From Candidatus Puniceispirillum sp. (lineage in GTDB: Bacteria > Pseudomonadota > Alphaproteobacteria > Puniceispirillales > Puniceispirillaceae), in the NCBI GenBank assembly GCA_018668795.1, contig JABJBD010000222.1:1-27871 (forward strand): 27,871 nt of DNA, in the 5' to 3' direction. Made by a program: the position numbers and the translations under genes. Numbering within the stretch: the first letter of the stretch is position 1; the number at the start of each line of letters is the position of its first letter. Positions 22,330 to 27,871 of the stretch are shown here, one piece after another. The notes beneath the pieces were generated by a model. The model saw nothing but the letters and a program-made list of their open reading frames with translations. It made no database searches and was not told the origin of the DNA.

Positions 22330-23219
22330 CAAAATACCTTTTTCTGCGTGTCGTGATTAGGGTCTTTATCGTTGGCTGTTTCGGCGCGTAAAAAGGCAAA
22401 GGTGATATCATCAGTCCCCTTCCAAGAATAAGGGTCAACACCGCATACAAGCATAATATCCCGCATATCACGGGTTGGCACGATACGCCCATCCCAATCC
22501 CATGGAAGTAATGAATTGGCGTTCATATAATGGTTGACCAACGAGCGACGAAACGTCCCTTTCTTTGCCTTATTTGGCAAACTTCTATGATGAATATACC
22601 CGTTGAATACAATCGCTGAACCACGCTTGACTTCAACAGGCACGCCATCATCATCGTCATCGGGTGTACCAACCAACTGGTTGCCTTCATCAAAATTTTT
22701 CGATCCATGCGGAGCAGTGTTATAAATCACACGATCCTTATGGCTTCCCGGACGCACCCAGAGGCAACCATTTTCAATAGTTGCATCATCAAGTGCAATC
22801 CATAAACCCGTAAGCGAACAGTCGCGAGTTGGAATAAAATGCTCATCCTGATGCCATGCCTGACCAGGTTTTCCCGAAGGCTTTATAAACAGCATTGACT
22901 GCATTGCCTTCACATTTGGGCCAATAAAATAGCTCATGGCCTCGGCTATACGCGGATGTGCAATATAATTATCACGTATCATTGGCGATACTTTATGAGG
23001 AAACTGAATAGTCAGTACGCGCGATAAAATTTCATTATCATCCAGATCATCATCAAGTAAGTGCTTGCTTTCCTCAATACCCCGGACAGCACCACGCGCG
23101 CCACGGCAGATCTGCGCCGTTTCAGTAATAAGCGCATCAATCTCGTCTGAACAAAGTAAATTATCGATAACGTAAAAACCATCACGATCATACTCGGCTT
23201 TTGCAGTCGCCCAATCCAT
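22329..23219 (-). CDS. Phytanoyl-CoA dioxygenase (PhyH) family Fe(II)/2-oxoglutarate oxygenase, copy 1
   Basis: 296 residues from the ATG at 23219, which has a GGAG ribosome site; a GTG at 23231 is in frame. Fe ligands are H123 and D125 (AWHQDEHFIP) and the distal H211 (YIHHRSLPN), with R225 (T-F-R-R-S-L-V-N-H-Y) as the 2-oxoglutarate-binding Arg. An acidic run (five Asp) near residues 187-191 lies in an insertion. Bacterial PhyH proteins hydroxylate or dealkylate many small molecules, including phosphonates and methylated amines; the name says nothing about phytanate. It lies between iolE (34 bases) and the IolC-type kinase (1-base overlap), so its substrate is probably a cyclitol-pathway compound. 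Confidence 0.85.
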   Translation of the reverse strand: MDWATAKAEYDRDGFYVIDNLLCSDEIDALITETAQICRGARGAVRGIEESKHLLDDDLDDNEILSRVLTIQFPHKVSPMIRDNYIAHPRIAEAMSYFIGPNVKAMQSMLFIKPSGKPGQAWHQDEHFIPTRDCSLTGLWIALDDATIENGCLWVRPGSHKDRVIYNTAPHGSKNFDEGNQLVGTPDDDDDGVPVEVKRGSAIVFNGYIHHRSLPNKAKKGTFRRSLVNHYMNANSLLPWDWDGRIVPTRDMRDIMLVCGVDPYSWKGTDDITFAFLRAETANDKDPNHDTQKKVF

Positions 23220-23253
23220 GATTTTCTCCACAGTCTTGATCTAGTCCATTTCC

Positions 23254-24189
23254 CTAATAGGTTACACCATAACCAGCCTTAGTCAGAGCTTCCATAAGGG
23301 CATCATAACCTTTTTTGGCATAGATGAGTGGATTAGCCTTAATCGGATCCTGTTCTGCCTCTACGATCACCCATCCCTCATAGCCAACATCTGCCAGCCT
23401 TTGCATCACATCATCATAATCGATCATGCCATCACCAGGCACTGTAAAAACACCATCAAGCACACAATCAAGAAACGATTTATTATCGCGATCAATCCCA
23501 GCTAATATATCTGGCCGGATATCTTTCGTATGAACGTGATTAATACGGTTACCATATTTGCTGATCACAGACGCATTGTTGCCCCCAGCAAAGACCAGAT
23601 GTCCGGTATCAAGCAACAAATTCACCGCTTCACCGGTATTGTTCATCATGATGTCAATTTCAGCTTCGCTTTCTACCGCCGTACCCATGTGATGATGCAA
23701 GGTCAATGGCACGCCATAATCAGCACAATATTCAGCAAGCAAGGTCAGATTACGGCCATAAACAACTGCATCAAAATCAGCCAGTTTAGGACGTGAAGCT
23801 AAAGCACGGTCTTGCTGATTCTGGACAGTTTCAAACGTTTCCCCATAAACAATTACCGCCGCCCCAACATCACGAAACAATTCTAACTGTGGTGTTATAC
23901 GGCGTTTTTCAGACGCTATATCATTCGAAATCATCGTGCCTGAATACCATCCTGATACAAGCGCCAGATCATGTGAACGCAACACTGATTCTAACGCTTT
24001 CGCATCACTGGGGAATTTTCCACCTGTTTCTGTACCGGTAAACCCCGCTTCACGGGTCTCAATTAAACAGGTTTCCAAAGATGTATCACCACCAAGCTGG
24101 GGCAAATCATCATTGCTCCATGAGATTGGAGACATGCCAAGGCGAACATTAAGCCCACTTGCAGACGAAGAGATTATAGGTGACGACAT
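23254..24189 (-). CDS. iolE: myo-Inosose-2 dehydratase
   Basis: Removes water from scyllo-inosose (2-keto-myo-inositol) to give the trihydroxycyclohexane-dione that IolD opens. 311 residues with the diagnostic IolE N-terminus after a short Ser-rich leader: GMSPISWSNDDLPQLGGDT, then E-A-G-F-T-G-T-E-T-G-G-K-F-P. Barrel metal and active-site positions are visible in T-L-H-H-H-M-G-T, LLLDTGHLVFAGG, N-H-V-H-T-K-D-I-R and V-I-V-E-A-E-Q-D-P. AAGGATAGCCT precedes the ATG. Flanked on both sides by PhyH-type dioxygenase genes, which is not the usual iol gene order. Confidence 0.93.
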   Translation of the reverse strand: MSSPIISSSASGLNVRLGMSPISWSNDDLPQLGGDTSLETCLIETREAGFTGTETGGKFPSDAKALESVLRSHDLALVSGWYSGTMISNDIASEKRRITPQLELFRDVGAAVIVYGETFETVQNQQDRALASRPKLADFDAVVYGRNLTLLAEYCADYGVPLTLHHHMGTAVESEAEIDIMMNNTGEAVNLLLDTGHLVFAGGNNASVISKYGNRINHVHTKDIRPDILAGIDRDNKSFLDCVLDGVFTVPGDGMIDYDDVMQRLADVGYEGWVIVEAEQDPIKANPLIYAKKGYDALMEALTKAGYGVTY

Positions 24190-24217
24190 AGGCTATCCTT
24201 AACAAAGGTAAATAATT

Positions 24218-25054
24218 TTACTCAGCGGCCTCAGCAGCATTTCGACCTTCTGCGTTACCCGCATCGGCATCTTCCAGCAATTCGGGATAGCGCAAATCAA
24301 TTCCTAGAAGCTGGCGTAATGCTGGACTTGCACTTGCCTGAATATCGGGATTCACACTTTCCAAAAGATTTTCCATAGGCTTAACAAACTTGGGTAGATA
24401 TTGCCCCAGAATTGACGTGCGCTCAGCATCGGAATTGTTCGGCATTGAACAATGCCAGTTCATCCCTGTGAACAGAAGTAAGCTACCTGCTGGGGCTGTG
24501 ACTTGAATGAATTCATCTTCAAAATCTTTTGTTTTTGGATAGACACCGCGCTTTTGAGAATGCGGAACAATACCTGTTGCACCATTTTCAGCAGTGAATT
24601 CATGTAAGCTTATAAGTGATTGACAATTCATATGAAAACTTGAATTTATACCTGCTGGGAATTCATCAATATCATGCATATCCCAATAGGGATAATCTAC
24701 ATGCGGCTCTTGGCCAGGTGCACCAGGCAATAAACGGTTGGCCGCAAAAGAACCAAGAATGAAATTGCGTCCCAGCACCTTTGAAAACACAGCCATGACC
24801 GCAGGATGTTGAACCATATCAACGAAAACATCCCCCTTGTTAAGAAGATTCCACACACGGCGCTGGAGATGGACTTTATCCGAATGCGCACCATGAAAAT
24901 GTGTTGCTGCCTGCGCTTCATCCGAATGAAAATTGATGATGCGATTGGCTTCGGCTATTTTTTCAGCAGAAAATACAGACGGAAAAAGATAATATCCGGG
25001 TCCCTCAATCAAAGCCTCGGTTGCAACGTTAAAGTCATGCTCATTAAGTGTCAT
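24218..25054 (-). CDS. Phytanoyl-CoA dioxygenase (PhyH) family Fe(II)/2-oxoglutarate oxygenase, copy 2
   Basis: 278 residues. Fe ligands H118 and D120 (QEPHVDYPYW) and distal H201 (GMNWHCSMPNNS), with R212 (A-E-R-T-S-I-L-G-Q-Y) for 2-oxoglutarate. The spacing and surrounding sequence are quite unlike copy 1, so this is not a recent tandem duplication but a second enzyme of the same broad family. The C-terminus is acidic and Ala-rich (D-A-D-A-G-N-A-E-G-R-N-A-A-E-A-A-E), probably disordered. It lies 12 bases after canonical iolB and 28 bases before iolE, so it is cotranscribed with them. Confidence 0.85.
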   Translation of the reverse strand: MTLNEHDFNVATEALIEGPGYYLFPSVFSAEKIAEANRIINFHSDEAQAATHFHGAHSDKVHLQRRVWNLLNKGDVFVDMVQHPAVMAVFSKVLGRNFILGSFAANRLLPGAPGQEPHVDYPYWDMHDIDEFPAGINSSFHMNCQSLISLHEFTAENGATGIVPHSQKRGVYPKTKDFEDEFIQVTAPAGSLLLFTGMNWHCSMPNNSDAERTSILGQYLPKFVKPMENLLESVNPDIQASASPALRQLLGIDLRYPELLEDADAGNAEGRNAAEAAE

Positions 25055-25066
25055 TGTGATGCCTCG

Positions 25067-25891
25067 TTATTTTGGGTTTACAATCCAGTCATGGTCAGGG
25101 TCATTGCGGAATTTCCATACCCGCTTCGGACCAGCCATGACATTAAGATAATAGCTGTTATAGCCATGTGGCACGCCAACTGGATGATACCCTTTGGGAA
25201 CCAAAACAACTGAACGATCACCAGCTGCCATCGACTCATCCAGACTACGATCATCATTATAAACACGATGCATTACATAGCCTTGGGGCGGATCAACCCG
25301 ATGGTAATAAGTTTCTTCAAGATAGGATTCATTTGGCAAATCATCAGTATCATGCTTGTGGGGCGGATAGGACGACCAATTACCACTTTCCGTGATAACC
25401 TCAACAACCAGCAAGCTGTCAGCTGGCTCGGTTTCAGGCAAAATATTGCAGACATGGCGGGTATTGCTTCCGCTTCCCCGCACTTCAAGTGACATATCAT
25501 CTGGCGTAATCAATCGTGCCGGATGCGCCCCATCTAATCCAGGCGCGCGGCAAACAGCTATCTCGCATGCACTCTCGGCTATCACCGTAAAATCTGTATT
25601 CTTTGGTACATAAACAGCAAAGGGGGGTACCCGATCAAAAACCGAATTGCGTCCTTTAAGCAGCCCAAAATCTTGACCACCTGCTGAAATACTTGCTGAA
25701 CCTGATAACAGAACAATACATATTTCAACATCATGATTTGCATCACCAGCCGCAGCTATCGATGCATCAATCCTTGATCCAGGTTGCAGGTCATAAGTAG
25801 CAAATCCAACATGCCCCCACCCTGCCGATGCTGGCGTAATGTCATGAACAGCTTCGCCGTTCAGATCTGGTGATACCAAAAGGTCAGCCAT
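25067..25891 (-). CDS. iolB: 5-Deoxy-glucuronate isomerase
   Basis: Converts 5-deoxy-glucuronate, the hydrolysis product made by IolD, to 5-dehydro-2-deoxygluconate. 274 residues and a close match to the canonical family: GNWSSYPPHKHDTDDLP, Y-L-E-E-T-Y-Y-H-R, P-P-Q-G-Y-V-M-H-R-V-Y-N-D-D-R-S-L-D-E, V-L-V-P-K-G-Y-H-P-V, Y-Y-L-N-V-M-A-G-P-K-R-V-W-K-F-R-N-D-P and the D-H-D-W-I near the end. Metal ligands would be the two His and nearby Glu of the H-K-H-D and E-E-T segments plus the later His. GGGAGAG precedes the ATG; iolD ends 15 bases upstream. Confidence 0.95.
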   Translation of the reverse strand: MADLLVSPDLNGEAVHDITPASAGWGHVGFATYDLQPGSRIDASIAAAGDANHDVEICIVLLSGSASISAGGQDFGLLKGRNSVFDRVPPFAVYVPKNTDFTVIAESACEIAVCRAPGLDGAHPARLITPDDMSLEVRGSGSNTRHVCNILPETEPADSLLVVEVITESGNWSSYPPHKHDTDDLPNESYLEETYYHRVDPPQGYVMHRVYNDDRSLDESMAAGDRSVVLVPKGYHPVGVPHGYNSYYLNVMAGPKRVWKFRNDPDHDWIVNPK

Positions 25892-25906
25892 CTCAACTCT
25901 CCCTAT

Positions 25907-27775
25907 CTATGTTTTCGATGCCAATGATGCGCCCTTGGCCTGACGTTTTCGGCCTTCAATATATTTAGCATGCGCTTCTTTAACGTCACTACGTTCCGAA
26001 ACGGCTGGCACAGCTACATCCCACCATGTGCCGCCAGCTTCAGTACTTTGCGTCGCATCGGTATCTATAACAATCACGTCAGCACCATCACGATTAATCG
26101 CAGCAGCAGTCAGGCTTTCAAGATCAGCCAAAGATGCGGCCTTTACCGCACGTGCCCCCATTGAAGCGGCATGTGCAACAAAATCAATATCAGGCAAAAC
26201 TGCATGATGTGAATCTACCAGCATATTATTAAATGCCGCGCCACCTGTCCCAGCCTGTAGCCGGTTTATACAGCCAAAGCCACGATTGTCAGTCACAATC
26301 AGCGTCAACGACACGCCCATCATAACTGCCGTCGCCAATTCCGAATTCATCATCAGATAAGAACCATCACCTGTAAAAATTACATTCGGACGATCCGGTG
26401 CGGCCATATGCACGCCTATACCCGCAGCAATTTCATATCCCATACAAGAAAAACCATATTCCATGTGATAGCCGTCAACACCACCAGCTTGCCATAATTT
26501 ATGCAACTCACCTGGCATTGACCCAGCGGCACCTACAACAATCGTATTATCTGGCACATTCCGATTAACCGCACCAATAACCTGACTGTCAGATGGCAAA
26601 GCGTTATCGCTGTTAGTTTCTGCGCTAGTAACGGCCTCCATGTCAGCTAGCCAGCTTGCTGATAAATCGGCAATTTCACCAGTATAAGCCGAGGATATAA
26701 CTAGTTCAGGTGTTGCGTCTGACAAATCGCCCAGCCCTTGTTTTGCATCGCACAACAAGGGCAAAGCATTATGTTTGAGCGCATCATGTGATTGCACATT
26801 TAAAGCAATAATCTGTCCTTTGATCATGCCGTTTGACCCGCTGGCAAAATCCTGCAGACGACTCCCAATTGATAAAATTACATCCGCTGTTTCAGCCAAT
26901 GCGTTAGCCGCGCTGCTGCCCGTAACGCCTAGCGATCCAACATTCTGACTATGGCTATCTAACAATGCAGATTTACCTGCCTGAGTGCTAGCAACCGGAA
27001 TACCCGTGCGTGAAGCAAACATTGCCAAATCATTGGATGCCCCCGAATAACGAACCCCACCACCAGCTATAATCAGTGGACGTTTTGCCCCAGCAAGCAA
27101 ATCAACAGCGACAGCAAATTCGTTCTGATCAGCTTTTTGCCGCCTTATTTCATGCGTTTTTGGCGTAAAGAAACTAATAGGAAAATCATAGGCTTCAGCC
27201 TGCACATCCTGACACAAGCTCAAGGTCACAGGACCACAGTCTGCCGGATCAGTTAAGACAGCCATTGCCTTTGGCAAGGCCTGCATGATCTGTTCTGGCC
27301 TAGTGATCCGATCAAAAAAGCGGCTTACTGGCCGGAAACAATCATTTGCCGATATAGTGCCATCAGTAAAGTCTTCGACTTGTTGCAACACCGGATCAGG
27401 ACGACGATCCGCAAAAACGTCACCAGGCAAAAGCAACACAGGCAAACGGTTCACATGTGCCAGCGCTGCAGCGGTCACCATATTAGTTGCACCAGGGCCA
27501 ATTGATGATGTAACAGCCATCATCCGGCGACGATTATTCTGTTTTGCATAGGCTATGGCCGCATGCGCCATGCCTTGCTCGTTATGTCCCCGAAATGTTG
27601 GCAAAACATCTTTTGTTGAATATAGCGCCTCACCCAGACCAGCGACGTTACCATGGCCAAAAATTGCCCATACACCGGCAAAAGCTGGCGCGATTGATCC
27701 GTCAAGCTGCCTGATTGATTGTGCCGCAAGATAACGCGTTAGTGCTTGCGCCATTGTTAATCTTACATGTGTCAT
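25907..27775 (-). CDS. iolD: 3D-(3,5/4)-trihydroxycyclohexane-1,2-dione hydrolase
   Basis: Thiamine-diphosphate enzyme that opens the cyclitol dione ring to 5-deoxy-glucuronate. 622 residues from the ATG at 27775, which has an AGGTGAG ribosome site and lies one base after the stop of the upstream gene; a longer reading from 27805 is not needed. The three TPP-enzyme domains are present: activating Glu in FRGHNEQGMAHAA near residue 67, T-S-S-I-G-P-G-A-T-N-M, the central domain P-L-I-I-A-G-G-G-V-R-Y-S-G, and the cofactor motif GDGSYLM with the Asn in T-D-N-R-G-F-G-C-I-N (about residues 469-497). IolD-specific G-V-W-A-I-F-G-H-G-N-V and A-G-G-T-W-W-D-V-A-V-P support the assignment over acetolactate synthase. 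Confidence 0.95.
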   Translation of the reverse strand: MTHVRLTMAQALTRYLAAQSIRQLDGSIAPAFAGVWAIFGHGNVAGLGEALYSTKDVLPTFRGHNEQGMAHAAIAYAKQNNRRRMMAVTSSIGPGATNMVTAAALAHVNRLPVLLLPGDVFADRRPDPVLQQVEDFTDGTISANDCFRPVSRFFDRITRPEQIMQALPKAMAVLTDPADCGPVTLSLCQDVQAEAYDFPISFFTPKTHEIRRQKADQNEFAVAVDLLAGAKRPLIIAGGGVRYSGASNDLAMFASRTGIPVASTQAGKSALLDSHSQNVGSLGVTGSSAANALAETADVILSIGSRLQDFASGSNGMIKGQIIALNVQSHDALKHNALPLLCDAKQGLGDLSDATPELVISSAYTGEIADLSASWLADMEAVTSAETNSDNALPSDSQVIGAVNRNVPDNTIVVGAAGSMPGELHKLWQAGGVDGYHMEYGFSCMGYEIAAGIGVHMAAPDRPNVIFTGDGSYLMMNSELATAVMMGVSLTLIVTDNRGFGCINRLQAGTGGAAFNNMLVDSHHAVLPDIDFVAHAASMGARAVKAASLADLESLTAAAINRDGADVIVIDTDATQSTEAGGTWWDVAVPAVSERSDVKEAHAKYIEGRKRQAKGASLASKT

Positions 27776-27776
27776 A

Positions 27777-27871
27777 TCACTCACCTGCTTTGTTCCAGAA
27801 TGCAACTAGATTTCCATATCTATTTGCCATGCTGTCGCGCGCGACGTCATCAGTCAATTCACCTTTAAACC
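27777..27871 (-). CDS. C-terminal 30 residues of the gene upstream of iolD (partial, right edge)
   Basis: On the minus strand an open frame enters at the right edge and ends with TGA one base before the iolD ATG. Its visible residues are FKGELTDDVARDSMANRYGN followed by LVAFWNKAGE. The tight junction (TGATATG) shows it is in the same operon. The pattern E-L-T-D-D-x-A...M-A-N-R-Y-x-x-L-V-x-x-W resembles the C-terminus of long IolC-type kinases with a DUF2090 domain, which would make a second kinase in the cluster, but 30 residues are too few to assert this. Confidence 0.6.
   Translation of the reverse strand, partial: FKGELTDDVARDSMANRYGNLVAFWNKAGE

Noticed and set aside
22329..25054. Tandem duplication of one PhyH gene
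   Set aside because: The two proteins share only the iron and 2-oxoglutarate residues; lengths, motif contexts and tails differ, and iolE lies between them.
25907..27775. Acetolactate synthase or other generic TPP enzyme
   Set aside because: IolD-specific N- and C-terminal segments and the adjacent iolB and iolE settle the assignment.
1..27871. Mobile elements, prophage, CRISPR arrays, tRNA or rRNA genes
   Set aside because: I saw no transposase or integrase, no regularly spaced long repeats and no recognisable structural RNA in either strand.

Overview
The window reads as chromosomal DNA from a marine-type alphaproteobacterium. Gene families, a moderate-to-low GC feel, tight gene packing and short overlaps (ATGA, TGATG) all resemble the SAR116/Puniceispirillum group, but that placement is inference from gene content, not a marker gene. 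I found no rRNA, tRNA, CRISPR array, insertion sequence or phage gene, and no gene-free stretch longer than about 175 bases.

Layout. (1) Positions 1-2372, minus strand: a cytosolic SELENBP1-type methanethiol oxidase, overlapped by a plant-type [2Fe-2S] ferredoxin and then a small CoA-binding protein, with the start of a possible rhodanese-type protein at the left edge. An IclR regulator is divergent to it. (2) 3322-5062, plus strand: a DUF3237 protein and an enolase-superfamily enzyme that looks like cis-3-hydroxy-L-proline dehydratase. (3) 5382-10468, minus strand: a TetR regulator, an MMPL/RND exporter, a LolA-like periplasmic protein and an outer-membrane beta-barrel, an apparent envelope transport unit with palindromic candidate operators in front of the exporter. 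(4) 10593-11674: an azlCD branched-chain amino-acid exporter pair; then a lytic transglycosylase on the other strand. (5) 12888-17561, plus strand: a four-gene operon with a NicX-like Fe(II) ring-cleaving dioxygenase, an alpha/beta hydrolase, an acyl-CoA dehydrogenase and an acyl-CoA ligase, ended by a hairpin that contains the last stop codon. (6) 17628-27871, minus strand: a ten-gene inositol-type catabolic cluster.

The inositol cluster, in transcription order, has the tail of an unidentified gene, iolD, canonical iolB, a phytanoyl-CoA-dioxygenase-like (PhyH) gene, iolE, a second PhyH gene, an IolC-type kinase, a second divergent IolB, a class II (IolJ/Fba-type) aldolase, a 3-hydroxyisobutyrate-dehydrogenase-family enzyme and a TIM-barrel isomerase. 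Together these cover inosose dehydration, ring hydrolysis, isomerisation, phosphorylation and aldol cleavage. The first dehydrogenase (IolG) and the last (IolA) are not in the window.

The two parts most likely to hold undescribed biology are the inositol cluster, where two Fe/2-oxoglutarate dioxygenases and a duplicated IolB suggest an unusual (perhaps O-methylated or otherwise modified) cyclitol substrate, and the NicX-like operon, where a pyridine-type ring-cleavage enzyme is paired with CoA-ester enzymes instead of the known nicotinate pathway partners.
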